64,000 nucleotides of DNA from Phallus indusiatus (Eukaryota; Basidiomycota; Agaricomycetes; Phallales; Phallaceae). Below, piece after piece: positions 47,296-58,262 of this stretch. The stretch lies in assembly GCA_027605045.1 (NCBI GenBank), contig JAQFWX010000007.1:434001-498000 (forward strand), written 5' to 3'. Under the pieces are notes generated by a model that saw only the letters and a list, made by a program, of their open reading frames with translations, did not search any database and was not told where the DNA came from. Both the position numbers and the translations under genes were made by a program. Within the stretch, counting starts at the first letter, position 1, and each line of letters starts with the position of its first letter.

Positions 47296-48782
47296 TAGAC
47301 GGGGGAGAGGTGAAAACGAGGGGATCGGAAAGGGAGAAGAGATTGGGAATTAACATATTCATGTGCGTTAAAATGTTTTTTTCTCCATGTGGACGGATTC
47401 TTCTTTGTATCCCACGAGAAGCTCTTCCTTCATTGGGCTGGACCATTCCAGCCCTAATATGGTAACCCTAGCGTTACACATTCGCAGGAGCGGTTGGGAA
47501 AAGTTGCTCTTTCTACCCGTTGTTAATGATGTTAATACAATTTCTTCTTCATATCCCAGGTTACACAATCCGTTTATTAGTGGGATACAGGCGTTGAGTC
47601 ATGAAGGTGAGTACTCTCCGGCGGCATCAGAAGTCCGGTCTAGCGATTCTTCTATGTTTAGATACTTTGACTTCTCTGGGGGTTGCAGAACGGTGAAAGC
47701 AGTTTAATATCATTTATGAGAAATTTTGATTGGGCGCCTGGCAAAGTGATATGTAGCAGGATTATTGGTTCAAGATCTTACTTTTTGGGCTGTACTCTTC
47801 ATATGAATGAATCAATGGAACGTATAACCAATCAACGCTGATTATTGAACATGATTTTAGGAAGTTCGATGGAAAATCGGATATGGTTCAGGTTCAAAAG
47901 CACCAAAGATCACGAGGAATCAAATTTGTTGTGATGCGTTTAGCGCGCCGAAGCTTATTTTGCGCGTGTATATGTGAGAAAAGAAGCTGTATGGCCGACC
48001 TATTAAACCTTGCAGCGGAATGTATATTTGATTCATTAGTACACAGGTACGTATAAGGCCTTTCCAGGCCTTGGAATTGGATGTTATAATTGGAACTTTG
48101 CTGGCCGTCTTGATTCTGCCGCCCCTATGGTCTGATGTTCCTTGCAGGTATGTACTCGCGAAATGTTTCTTGAGTAGGGAAGACACCATCGGTAGTAGGC
48201 CAACGGTGCAGTGGTAATTGCCCCCTTGCAGGACTGTATTTTATGAATGCCACGGTGACCATCCCACAAGAGAGTCGAGACAATCACTTGTGAGACTGAC
48301 TGAAAGTTCCTGCAACGGCCGACTGGTCACATTACGGGGTCAGCCTGGTTTTAGGGAAAAGAAAATTCAATAAACTTGAGTCCGGACTCCGATGTCGGTT
48401 TTCAGAAAGTGATCATATATCTAAGAAGACTGTCAGTGCTGCGTACTTCGTGATAACTGAGAGAATTGAGTTCGCATTTAAAATATCAAAAAGGAAAGAA
48501 GTTGTTCCTCAATCGAACAAAGACTCAAAAGACACCACCCCAAATCCCCAACGCTTTGTCTCGAATCCGAATATCGGTATGAGGTTGGACCGCGACTAAA
48601 GCGTATAACGCAGAAACCTGGGAAATCCGCTAACCTACAACAGCTTGAGATGAGTCTCTTTAATGCACGATTAGCTGCATGGTTTTCCTTCATTGAGTGG
48701 GAAGCAAGTGGGAAGATACCCAAAAGATTCCGGCTTGCCGGCGGGTGTTATTACTAACTAATGTGACAGAAATGTGTCACAT

Positions 48783-48794
48783 GTCACGCGTCAC
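48783..48794. promoter_or_regulatory. 12-bp MCB/CRE-like motif, copy 2
   Basis: GTCACGCGTCAC, the reverse complement of the 38649 copy, lies within AATGTGTCACATGTCACGCG. Extra GTCAC elements lie on both sides. There is no confident gene nearby. Confidence 0.4.
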
Positions 48795-49066
48795 GCATAG
48801 CAGTAGCACGACGTCAGCGAGCGTTGTTATTCTCAATGGCCCTTCTTCCGCTATTTTTTTGGTTTTCCTCGCGTAAACCTGCCAAAATCTGTTGTTACAT
48901 TCTCCAAGGTCAAATTCCCATATAAGATACATAATTCTTCTATGGGATCCTCTGTTCTTTCCCTGCGTTCATCGCGACAACTCGTACGATCTCGGTGTGT
49001 AATGGTCAATCGCGAGCATGATTCAGATAACTCCTTATTTATATTTTTCTCATCTTTTAGAGAAAC

Positions 49067-49860
49067 TCAACTAGGATCTGAGCTAGGAATCGTCGTCAGT
49101 ATCATTGGGGTCTTAAGAGGGCCAAAGTTTTCTGTAATAGGTTGTCCTAGCAGCCAGACGTCTAGTAATGTCAGTTTTGCAAAGAACGGAGGTGCTATTT
49201 TGCGCCATTCTTCGTCTGCGTATGGAGCTTTCAGGCGACCAGGATACAACTGCTTAGCGGGGCTGTTCGGAAACATAAAGACAGCTATTATATAGGACAA
49301 GAAACCATGTTGGCATACGGTTCCTTGTACCCAGGGCTAAAAGAAATCGCTAAGCCATATTTGTCTATCCATTCCTTGGAATCCGTAACTGGCTTGGGAT
49401 CGGAGCTAAGATCAATCTTTGGGTTAGCACATTGTCTTATACGCTGTGTTAATATGCAAAACGTCTCTAATCATACTAATTCATAGTGTCTTTTTACCGC
49501 GTCAGTCTGCACACTGGGAAGCGGCTCGCTCGCCCTGAATGTGCGCTTCCAGGTCTCGCCAGAATTCTTCGTGCTCTTTTGGGTTATAATGTTTCGCTTG
49601 TAAGAGTTTCAGTCTTCGGTGTACCAGATCTGCTGTTCTGAATAAAACCAGGCGCGTCAGAAGGACAGAGCAAAGAATAGGTAAATAAGAAACAATTGAA
49701 AGAAGTTTGTCTAGCTGATCATCAATGTCAGTCTGTTACTTCAAGCTCGACGTAGCGACAGGTACCTGATGGGACCAGACTACGCTATAAAAGCATCGTT
49801 GCAGGACTTACTCGTCATAAGCTGGCATAGCTACCAAGGTCTGGTTTTTCATTATGACTA
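49067..49860 (-). pseudogene. coding-like minus-strand fragments, unrecognised
   Basis: Three pieces look like protein. About 49855-49812 gives MKNQTLVAMPAYDE at a GTAAGT donor. About 49640-49503 gives DLVHRRLKLLQAKHYNPKEH, then EFWRDLEAHIQGERAASQCA and a stop, and the phase joins the first piece through an intron of about 170 bp. About 49460-49310 gives NPKIDLSSDPKPVTDSKEWI then a stop, and about 49300-49067 gives PNSPAKQLYPGRLKAPYADE, WRKIAPPFFAKLTLLDVWLL. The first two could form a small gene of about 57 codons; the others lack a start. I do not recognise them. Confidence 0.3.
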
Positions 49861-50624
49861 AATGTTTAATATGTTCTCGAGGTGTGTTTGTTTCGCTTTT
49901 GTTGAAGTCTTTCAGTTAAGCTCATAATCGCAGACTGCTCATATCCTTTCATGTGAATCTGATCTGTGGAGATTGTAATGGACACCAACGATAGACGCCA
50001 ACTCTTGTCCTCTAGACAACCGGTCCCTTAGTACATTCCAACTGTCGACGCTCATGTCGTCTGCATGGACGATATCGGTACTGTAGCACAGGGTTCAGGA
50101 CACGATCCCTGTTGTTCAATTCTGGTTCAACTCGGTCCGAACCAAGACTTTGAGATACTATCACAGAAATATTCGCACAACCACCTTCTTAAGTAAGTAG
50201 CAATGTTCCTCGTTTTGTTGTAACAAAGAACTCATTAACTTTGAAGGACGAAACAATCTGGAAACGATCATCAAGTTAGTAACTGCAATTTATCGGACTT
50301 TGAAATGTTGACCTTTAGTCCAGATCGCTTGCATTTACCGATTTGTCCACATGTCTTTGGTCAGTTTTGACAATACTATACCTGTATCCAATTCTAACTT
50401 CTCTTTGTTGTACATGCATAGGATACGGCGAATGCTATGTATCTGGTCGGTCAATTAGAAGGCATGTGACGCCAAGCAAGGCCACTCAACTCCGGTAGGA
50501 GCTGAGTGGGCTAACAGGGCTGTCAAGTAGTTGCTCCATGCAATGCTTGTGCCTTTCTTATAGGTTAATTTATCATTGGTAAACCTGTGAATAGGTGATG
50601 GCGCCCTGACCGCGAAGCGGCTGG

Positions 50625-50632
50625 TATATAAA
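50625..50632 (+). promoter_or_regulatory. TATA box of PLAC8-3
   Basis: TATATAAA at 50625-50632 is about 90 bp upstream of the ATG and is followed by a CT-rich run. Confidence 0.55.
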
Positions 50633-50721
50633 CTGGTTTTCCTTCCTCTACCGTCCCACTTGCACTCCTTGGTTCACTGCATACCACCACCCACCCACAT
50701 CTCGTTCCGCTACGGAAAATA

Positions 50722-51381
50722 ATGGTACGTGCAAGCAACATTACTCTACCAAGACTTTTCTCACTGACTGGATATCGTTCTTTAAGGCTTATTCGGCGCA
50801 ACCGGCCCCTATGCCTCAGATGCAAATAAACGGCGGCAACAAGAATGCACTCAACAAACCTATGAACTCTGACGGTGAAAGAGAATGGAGTCATGGCTTG
50901 TGTAGCTGCTTTGGAGACTGCGGAACCTGTACGTATACCCTGCTTACGTTGTTTCCTTCGAACCTTACACCTGATAATGGCACACTGTTCTCCCTGATTC
51001 TTAGGCTGCGTGTCATGGTTCTTACCCTGTATCGTCTACAGCCAGAACACTTCTCGTCTTACACATCTTGAGAGGAATGGATACCCTCATCCTAGCGGAG
51101 GTGACTCTTGCACTGGCGATTGTTGTCTTTATGCTTGCTTGTTGGGTATTGGTGGCTGTGCATTCTTCCTTCAGGTCGGTCTCCTCCTTTATCTCAGCTA
51201 TTATCTGTCTCATTACGTTACTGTTCAGATCGGTCCCCGTGGTCGTATTCGGAGACGGTATCGCATTAGCGGTGGAGGCTGTGGAGATTGCTGCACGGCC
51301 TGGTGCTGCACGCCTTGCGAACTTACACAAGAGAGCCGAGAGATTGAATTAGAAGAACGAAGCATGGCTAAAGCTAACTAA
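50722..51381 (+). CDS. PLAC8-family Cys-rich protein 3
   Basis: Four exons: ATG alone (50722-50724), 50787-50928, 51005-51174 and 51229-51381, giving 155 residues. Landmarks: AYSAQPAPMPQMQINGGNKN, REWSHGLCSCFGDCGT, CVSWFLPCIVYSQNTSRLTH, the Cys/Gly hydrophobic segment YACLLGIGGCAFFLQ, and CCTAWCCTPCELTQESREIE. The last intron (51175-51228) is 54 bp, a multiple of three with no in-frame stop. Retention would insert a hydrophobic VGLLLYLSYYLSHYVTVQ segment next to the natural one. The second Cys cluster and GGNKNALNKP match PLAC8-1 (GGSKNALRKP). Confidence 0.92.
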
Positions 51382-51631
51382 CGTTCGCCCCGATTCTCCA
51401 TATAGTTTAGTTTTAGTTTTAGTCCCATCCTACTCTCGATATTTATTGCATATCAATCTTTAAGGGTTATTCGGTAGTGACCCTGTAAATAGATTCGCAT
51501 TACACGTAATGATATGTATTTCTGTACATGTCTTATTATATAAATCAATCGCAAGCTACAAAGATGCTATTATACATAGTAAGGAAAGGCGACGCCTTCA
51601 CACCAGAGCGCTATCCGCTCATCTCCACCCT

Positions 51632-52200
51632 TCAGGTGATACTAATCCTTTTGGGAGCTTGCTCAGTTATGGACGGAAATTTTACCGTAAGGATACCATG
51701 CTCCATGTTGGCCTTAACGTTCTCAGGCTAAAAATGATAACTTAAGTGGTCATCAAAGATCCTAAAGATAATCAACAAACCTTAGTCCCTGGAGGAATTG
51801 GGATTGTCCTTGAGAAGCTGCCATAGCGTCTTTCCTGTACTGAGTAGCCTTCTCTACCCAGATCGTTAGAGAGAGCGCTACGCCCAGAAACTGTGAGACG
51901 GTTATTCTGAATATCGATGGAAACAGCGTCTTTCTTCATTCCAGGAAGTTCGAACGTGACGGTCATCTCGTTACGTTCCTTGTCTTCGTGAATGTCCATT
52001 CTGTTAAAAATACATCGCCATCAGTATTTTGAACGGGGTTAGCTGAGTCCCTGTACTGACCTCGGCCTCATCAGCCCTTCCTGTCTCTGGAGTTGACCAT
52101 TAGGAGAATGAACCCGAGCATCAAAGGCTTGATTGAAGAGACGATTGAAATTGAAATCGGAGAATGGCTCGTTGTCGTAAACATAAGATATGAGGGACAT
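51632..52200 (-). CDS. small heat shock protein (Hsp20) 1
   Basis: This ATP-independent holdase chaperone is a cytosolic oligomer. Three exons (52200-52061, 52000-51781, 51727-51632; introns of 60 and 53 bp) give 151 residues. The N-terminal arm is FSDFNFNRLFNQAFDAR. The alpha-crystallin domain starts with MDIHEDKERNEMTVTFELPG and continues MKKDAVSIDIQNNRLTVSGR, RRYGSFSRTIPIPPGTK, VKANMEHGILTVKFPS. The C-terminal tail has the I-X-I-type element RISIT. Both splice sites match Hsp20-2 exactly, including an identical 220-nt middle exon. A TATA element lies at 52252-52260. No perfect heat-shock element was found in the 130 bp upstream. Confidence 0.95.
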
Positions 52201-52251
52201 TGTTGCTAGTTTTGAAGTGTAGTCGGGGGCCAGTTACGAACGCCATGACGC

Positions 52252-52260
52252 CTTTATATA
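52252..52260 (-). promoter_or_regulatory. TATA element of Hsp20-1
   Basis: TATATAAAG read on the minus strand, 52-60 bp upstream of the Hsp20-1 ATG at 52200. Confidence 0.5.
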
Positions 52261-53141
52261 CCACTCTTTATCGTTGACAGATCAACGGTTCTTCCAGGCG
52301 CAGCGCGTTTCACGACATGCCGAAACGAACCAAACAATCGTCTCTTGGTTGCAAAAGATTTCATGCAGGTATGAATCATAATGAGCGTGTTGACGTCGTA
52401 ATGTTTGCGAATAAGAATATCCGGCCGTGGAATCGTATAACGTGAGGTTTACTTATCGAGACAACATGTCAGCACGGAGATACAATACTGCAGAAATTTT
52501 GAAAACGACTTGCCTTTTATTAGTTTGTTTTCAAAATTGGTTTTTGCAAGAAGCCGTAGAGAATGCTTCACAACGAAACCAGGTTGGGTGCGCAGATGTC
52601 ATTGGATGATGTTCTGGTGGCTGGACCAAGCCGTGTTTCTTGTGGTTTCTTTCCGGCGCGATTTAAAGTTCCTATGCCAGAAACAAAGAAATATCCACTA
52701 AGATTCTAGCATTACTTCAAAGAAATAGACTATTGGATGTTTCCCAACAAACAACGTTAAACAATTTCATCGAATGTACGACGGCTGATTACTCACATGA
52801 TCGGATCGTCAATTATGATCAGCGAGTTGTGTTGAATCGGATATTCTTCAAGAGCTTTCGATGTGCATGTTTTAGTGGGGTTTAGTGCCAACTGAGAGTA
52901 AGTCTTTGAAGCCTGGGGAGCCCCAACGAGGGTAGAATATGGACGTTCAATTACGTCACGCGTCACAAACGTTACTATTCACGTGCGCTAGCGTTTGCCT
53001 CCGCGTTCCGGCAACTCACGCTGAGCCCCGATACAGGAAGGACTATCCCGCTTGGGCTCCGTCCCTTCTCTTTAACCCTCATCTCTTCCCGTTCTGATTT
53101 AAAAATCTCTCAAGGATTCCAAAAGAAATTTAGCATTGAAT
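52261..53141. other. divergent promoter region between Hsp20-1 and aldolase
   Basis: The 880 bp hold no supported gene. The third copy of the 12-bp MCB/CRE-like motif is at 52955-52966, with CACGTGCG near 52981 and a CT-rich leader before the aldolase ATG. Confidence 0.45.
52955..52966. promoter_or_regulatory. 12-bp MCB/CRE-like motif, copy 3
   Basis: GTCACGCGTCAC sits inside TTACGTCACGCGTCACAAAC, 176 bp upstream of the aldolase ATG. It also creates a near-consensus CRE half (TACGTCA). Confidence 0.45.
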
Positions 53142-54894
53142 ATGGGTGTCCTAGATATCGTTCCTGTACGTCATTCTAATCAGTCCTTCTATATTGCTTT
53201 TATGCGGTTTCACTAACTGGTTTCTTGGTTAGGCTGGCGTTTTGACTGGTGACCAAACCAGAAAACTTTTTGAATATGCAAGAGCTAACGAAGTATGTAG
53301 AAATGTTTGTCTATTCCAGTTGCATATACGGATCTCATTATCTTGTCTAGTTCGCTATACCGGTGGGTAATCTTTCAAGCCATCTACGATCAGAAACATG
53401 AACCATCTTGTTAAACTGTTGTGTCGATATTTTATATTCAGGCCATAGTATGTGCATATTCCTTCAGATCTCACGTTCTCTTGAATTTATCGTGTAGAAC
53501 GTTACCTCCTCTTCAACCGCAAACGCAGTACTCGAGGCCGCTCGTGATATCAAATCCCCCATCATCCTCCAAGTCTCCCAAGGTGGATCTGCGTACTTTG
53601 CAGGAAAAGGTCTTCCAAACGGAAACCAAGAAGCTAGTATCGCTGGTGCTATCGCGGCCGCAAAGCACATCAGAACCGTTGCTCCACATTACGGAGTGTA
53701 AGGATCATGTCTTTCATTATGCTTGCATTTTTCTCTTATACTAAACATCCTTAGTCCCGTCGTTTTGCATACAGATCACTGTGCAAAAAAACTTTTACCA
53801 TGGTTCGACGGGATGCTCGAGGCTGATGAACAACATTACAAAGAATTCGGTGTCGCGCTTTTCAGCTCACACATGCTTGATTTATCCGAAGAGCCGAAGC
53901 ACGAGAACATTGAAATTTGCGTATCATATTTGAAAAAACTCCATGCGATAGGCGTCTGGCTCGAGATGGAAATTGGTATCACCGGTGGCGAAGAAGACGG
54001 AGTTGATAATACCGGCGTTGACAATGCCGCTCTATACACCCAACCTGAAGATATCTTTGACGTATATGACGCTCTCAGCAAAGTTTCACCGAACTTCAGT
54101 ATTGCCGCTGGATTTGGAAATGTACATGGCGTTTATAAACCTGGGAATGTCAAACTGCGTCCCGATTTATTGGGAAAACATCAGGCACACGTTTCTGTGA
54201 AGACTGGGAAGGAGAAGCCTCTGTACGTTGTGTTTTTTTTTTCATATCATTTTATGAAATTCACGGACTTCATTTATTCCCTTGTTCCGACTAGTTTCCT
54301 TGTCTTCCACGGCGGATCAGGCTCGACTAAGGAGGAAATCCGCACCGCCGTTGAGAATGGTGTAGTGAAGATGAATGTTGATACCGGTACGTGTATCAAA
54401 ACAAGTCCGATATTTGTTTCTGATACCTGATTTTTGATTTGTGCAGACACCCAATTCGCCTATTTGAGCGGTATCAGAGTATGTTTCTCCTTTCTCGAAA
54501 AAAACTCATCATTTTTTATTCTTATATAAATAAACAGGATTTCGTATTGAAGAAGAAAGACTACCTCTTAACCCAGGTCGGTAACCCCGAAGGGCCTGAC
54601 AAGCCTAACAAGAAGGTGCTCCGTCTTTCCCACTTACGCGTATCACAACGCTAATTTCATTTTCTCCCATCTTCTCTTCTTATTTAACTCGGTGATTAAC
54701 GCGTTTCTTCCCACCATATTCACAGTACTATGATCCTCGTGTCTGGGTCCGCGAGGGCGAAAAGACATTGACTGAGCGCGTCAAAGAAGCATGCGCGGAT
54801 CTTGGAAACGTCGGTGCGTTTTTTTTTTCGAATTATGACCTTGATTTTTTTTGCGGATTTCTTTCTGATTTTGTTTCCGCTAGGACGACTCTGA
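53142..54894 (+). CDS. FBA1: class II fructose-bisphosphate aldolase
   Basis: This zinc-dependent glycolytic and gluconeogenic enzyme cleaves fructose 1,6-bisphosphate to DHAP and glyceraldehyde 3-phosphate. About ten exons, several very small, give a full-length enzyme of roughly 360 residues. Blocks in order: MGVLDIVP, GVLTGDQTRKLFEYARANE, FAIPAINVTSSSTANAVLEA, SPIILQVSQGGSAYFAGKGL, the zinc-ligand motif VVLHTDHCAKKLLPW, SSHMLDLSEEP, WLEMEIGITGGEEDGV, AAGFGNVHGVYKPGNVKLRP, FLVFHGGSGSTKEEI, VVKMNVDTDTQFAYLSGIRD, YYDPRVWVREGEKTLTERV and the end DLGNVGRL. Tiny exons include FAIP and AI. The phosphate-binding and metal residues are all present. The 12-bp motif lies in its promoter. Confidence 0.96.
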
Positions 54895-55993
54895 TTGTTT
54901 CTTTGCCGCTGTAAGAAGAGGAGGTTTCTGGTCTCCGACTCGGCGACTTGGAAGGCTTGAATAAATGAAAGGAAAATAGATCAATGTACAAAATATGTTA
55001 GAGAATGTAAACGTTTCAGCTTCTTTGAAGAGAGAATAAGATGTGGGTTTCCAAGCTCTTCATTGTCAAAACAAAAGTGAAGTTTCAATAATCTGATCAT
55101 GATCACTGGTGTTATGACGAAATCAGCATGATCAATGAATACTAACTATCTCCTCTCGCTCCCCATTGATTATCCTAGATCAGTCGAATATCCACTTTAG
55201 GGGGGTTCCTTTGAGGGATTCCTTTGAGGGGTTCACTGCCATGTTTGAATCCAGTGGAGTCGCACCGTTTTCCTATTTCTTATTATCGTTATAAGGTTTC
55301 AATAAAGGAGATACGTGAGCGCGTGAGCGACTGAGTGGTTAATATTTTGAGTTTGAGGGCTTGAAGATTGGTATGATGACCTCTGGGGATGCCAAGGTAA
55401 CGTTTTGTGTGTTTTCAGTCTACATGCTCTAGTATTGACGACATGGTATTTATGAAATGAGTATATTAAACGGTTCTTTGAATCACATACAACTAAAAAC
55501 ACCGGCACCGGTTCAACTCCTGTCCAATTGTGTACCGCGTTATGCTTATAACGCGCACGGTAATCAAATATGAGTGATATGTCGAAACTTGGCCAAATCT
55601 CCATGATACTTAGCGAGTGCCAATGATATGGCATCGGCGCTGCATTGGCGCGGCATCTGTGACGTAAACAAGTAACTACAGCGTGTCACAACGCATTTTG
55701 TCTTTTCCGCGCCGCTCGCCATCTCGTCAACTTCATAACTAGGATCAAATGACTTTCCGTGTTCTTATGAACAAATGCGCGGGTCTCTTGGCGCCGTTGT
55801 TGTTTGGCATTGAAATAATAGGGGCTAGGAAATGAAGGACTGAGCTCTTCGTAAATCCAATCGACCGCCAGTTTTACCAATTTCCTGAAGGGTTCTCAAT
55901 ATACTCCGATCAGAATTATCTTATCTGATCTTCACAGTATTCGATAATATCCGCGGAAGGACATTTTGTTTTTCGTTATATATATATATCACC
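54895..55993. other. intergenic, no gene seen
   Basis: This holds the aldolase 3' flank and DUF1275 promoter. A short imperfect tandem (TTCCTTTGAGGG repeated) lies near 55206-55232, and a TA dinucleotide run (about 55976-55988) precedes the DUF1275 ATG. A B-box-like GGTTCAACTCC near 55510 has no matching A box. Confidence 0.45.
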
Positions 55994-57179
55994 ATGGAGT
56001 TTTTTCCACCTTACCCATCAACTCCCCCGCCAACGAACATTCGAAGGTCTTCTTCCCGTTTACACATGCCAACGACCAACTATGGTTCTACCGACTACGT
56101 GAACAACGACGAAGAGAGTCGTGCTCTCCGAGATTCTGGAGATGTCGATCTATCATTGGATCGACGATACAGCCGACTTGTGCAGCTGAGGGAGCATTTC
56201 GCTGGGGATATCGATCCCGACCAAGCGAATCTTCCGCTGACATTGTATTGCTTTATGACAGGCTTCATGTACGTTTCTGTCATGAAAAATGTATGAATCT
56301 CAAGAGCCTGATTCACGTTTGATTAGGGACGCTCTTACTGTTTCTGCCGTATCTGTTTGGTGCGCGTTTCAAACGGTTAGTTATAACGCTGTGTTTGATT
56401 CTCGTCATTCATCTAATATAATTTATCTAGGGAAATACAGTCCAGGTGACCTATTTTATAAGAGCGCCAAGAGTAACTCCAAGACTGAAACCATAATAGC
56501 TTTCACTAGCTCTCGCCCGTTTCTTTGCAGCGTCCAAAGTCCCGGGTTCTACACCTACTTTCCAACTCACTGACCGAATGACTCTTACGTCTATCACAGC
56601 ATTCCTCGCCGGTTCTTTCGTGGGACGTATAGGTGATAAAATGGGCCCCAAATCCCGTATATGGTTATTCCTTGGCACGATGCTGCAAGCCTTGTGTACA
56701 GTGATGGCTGCCGTCCTCATTTACCAAAGTAGACAGATCAATTTCATTTCGGAAGAAATCGAGTGGTCTAGTGCTGAAGGATTCGCTGCTCTTGCTTTTG
56801 CGAGCGCTAGTATGGGGCTGCAATCGATTATGGGTAAACGAACAAATACTCAATTTGCTACTACGGGTGTGTTTAACTGCCAAATCCCTTTCATCTCCTG
56901 CTTCTCACCACGCCCAATTCCCTTTTCTTAGTCGTTCTCACTTCAGTATGGTGCGAACTAATGGCCGAACCAGGGCTTTTTAAAGCCAAATTAGTCCGCT
57001 CGCGAGATGTGAAAATCGTCGCTGTTTCGGCGGTTTTCTTTGGAGGTTTTATCGGAAGATCTTTGATGATCAGATTGGGGGATGTAGAAACACTGGCAAT
57101 AGGCACCGTGCTGAGAATTTTGATTTCTTTTATGTGGATTTGGATTCCTGCGAAGGCCGGAAGGGTGGATCGCAAATGA
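55994..57179 (+). CDS. DUF1275 (YoaK-like) multi-pass membrane protein
   Basis: Five exons (55994-56268, 56327-56375, 56431-56445, 56500-56866, 56932-57179) give 317 residues. A disordered N-terminus of about 75 residues precedes a region starting DQANLPLTLYCFMTGFMDAL, then VSAVSVWCAFQTGNTVQLSL and ALARFF, the DUF1275 signature (TGxxDAxxF, QTGNxVxL). Further membrane segments include TLTSITAFLAGSFVGRIGDK, RIWLFLGTMLQALCTVMAAV, GFAALAFASASMGLQSIMGK and VAVSAVFFGGFIGRSLMI. The family is of unknown transport or sensing function. A 15-nt micro-exon encodes exactly GNTVQ, the core of the signature. Confidence 0.9.
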
Positions 57180-57475
57180 ACTGGGTAAATGGATCCAGTT
57201 CAAAGAGAGATATTAAGTTTTAACCATCATATTGTTATAAGACGTCCAAAAGATGGTTCTTTCAAATTGTTATAGATTCATGACATGTACGTTAATGTTC
57301 TCGTTGATAAATAGATACCAATTCAGTATGCATTCAATTTTACGCAGAGATAAAAACTCAAACTGCATGCCCAATAATAATGAAGTACTGGTTTATACAT
57401 GTAATATATTATGATACATTCAAATAATATAATCCGGATATGATGTTTAGGTTCTAGACGAATGTAATGACGGCT

Positions 57476-58056
57476 CTAGTTGATAGTTATCTTGCTTGGG
57501 GTCTGCTCAGGTGTATTCCTCGGAAACTTGATAGCGAGAATACCATCTTCCATACTGGCTTTTATATCTTCATTCTATATATCCTCGTCAGTACCTAAGC
57601 TCTACGTCAATAACATTGATGAAACATACCTTTATACCCCGAGGAAGTGGAATTGATCTCGAAAAGCTACCGTATCGTCTTTCGCGGAGGCTATAGCCGT
57701 CTTTCTCCAGATCATTGGACAGACTACTGTGTCCAGAGACGGTGAGATAATTGGACCGTACGTCGACAGAGACGTCTTCTTTTTTCATTCCAGGCAATTC
57801 AAGTGTAATAGTCACTTCATTGCGTTCTTTGGATTCGTGCACATCCATTCTGCAAATGCAACGTTAAGACCGTGTATTGAAAAGATGGTTTGTTTGTTTT
57901 ATTTACGTACCTTGGCCTTAACGCGGTTTCTTGACTCTGAGATTGATCATTGTTATTTGGTGGACGGCCGACTCCAGTTCTAGCGTCAAAAGCTTCGTTG
58001 AAAAGTCTGTTGAAGTTGTGGAAGAGTGAGTCACTGTTGTAGAAGGCGAGGGACAT
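57476..58056 (-). CDS. small heat shock protein (Hsp20) 2
   Basis: Three exons (58056-57911, 57849-57630, 57574-57476) give 154 residues. The N-terminal arm is LFHNFNRLFNEAFDARTGVG. The alpha-crystallin domain reads MDVHESKERNEVTITLELPG, MKKEDVSVDVRSNYLTVSGH, RRYGSFSRSIPLPRGIK, and IKASMEDGILAIKFPRNTPE, ending KITIN. It is a paralogue of Hsp20-1 with conserved intron positions and phases, and lies 5.4 kb away in the same orientation. Two perfect heat-shock elements (58197-58206, 58263-58272) and a TATA box (58139-58147) lie upstream, so heat induction is likely. Confidence 0.95.
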
Positions 58057-58138
58057 CGTTGAATTGTATGAAGAAAGTAGTTGTTAGAAGTTGATGTAAG
58101 ATTGCTGTTGCGTAATAAGTACCATTTTGTTCACTCTC

Positions 58139-58147
58139 TTATATACC
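58139..58147 (-). promoter_or_regulatory. TATA element of Hsp20-2
   Basis: GGTATATAA on the minus strand, about 85 bp upstream of the ATG at 58056. Confidence 0.5.
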
Positions 58148-58196
58148 CTTTTTCTTTAGGACGTTGAGAAGTTCTGCGGAGAAACTGGAGTGATCT

Positions 58197-58206
58197 AGAA
58201 AGTTCC
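58197..58206. promoter_or_regulatory. heat-shock element 1
   Basis: AGAAAGTTCC is a perfect inverted HSE dimer (nGAAnnTTCn), about 140 bp upstream of the Hsp20-2 ATG. A GCGAAT follows, close to a third unit. Confidence 0.6.
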
Positions 58207-58262
58207 GGCGAATGCCGAAGGCAAATGCTTCCGCGTTTTTCGCCAAAATACGTGTTTCCCCG

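Larger units (their letters stand above)
47296..50560. other. 3.3-kb region without a firm gene
   Basis: It includes the PLAC8-2 promoter, the second copy of the 12-bp MCB/CRE-like motif (48783) and the coding-like minus-strand fragments at 49.0-49.9 kb. A plus-strand frame at 47453-47707 (MVTLALHIRRSGWEKLLFL) is coding-like but lacks context. Confidence 0.4.

Noticed and set aside
47207..47446. PLAC8-2 starting in the 79-codon frame upstream
   Set aside because: Splicing from that frame leads to an early stop. Only the ATG immediately before the GTATGT donor at 47292 joins in phase.
55500..55530. tRNA on the plus strand from a GGTTCAACTCC B box
   Set aside because: No A box at the right distance, the T stem is mismatched and no acceptor stem can be formed.
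55994..57179. Fluoride exporter (CrcB/FEX) identity
   Set aside because: First impression from the hydrophobic segments. The TGFMDA and QTGNTVQ motifs are those of DUF1275, and the CrcB signature is absent.
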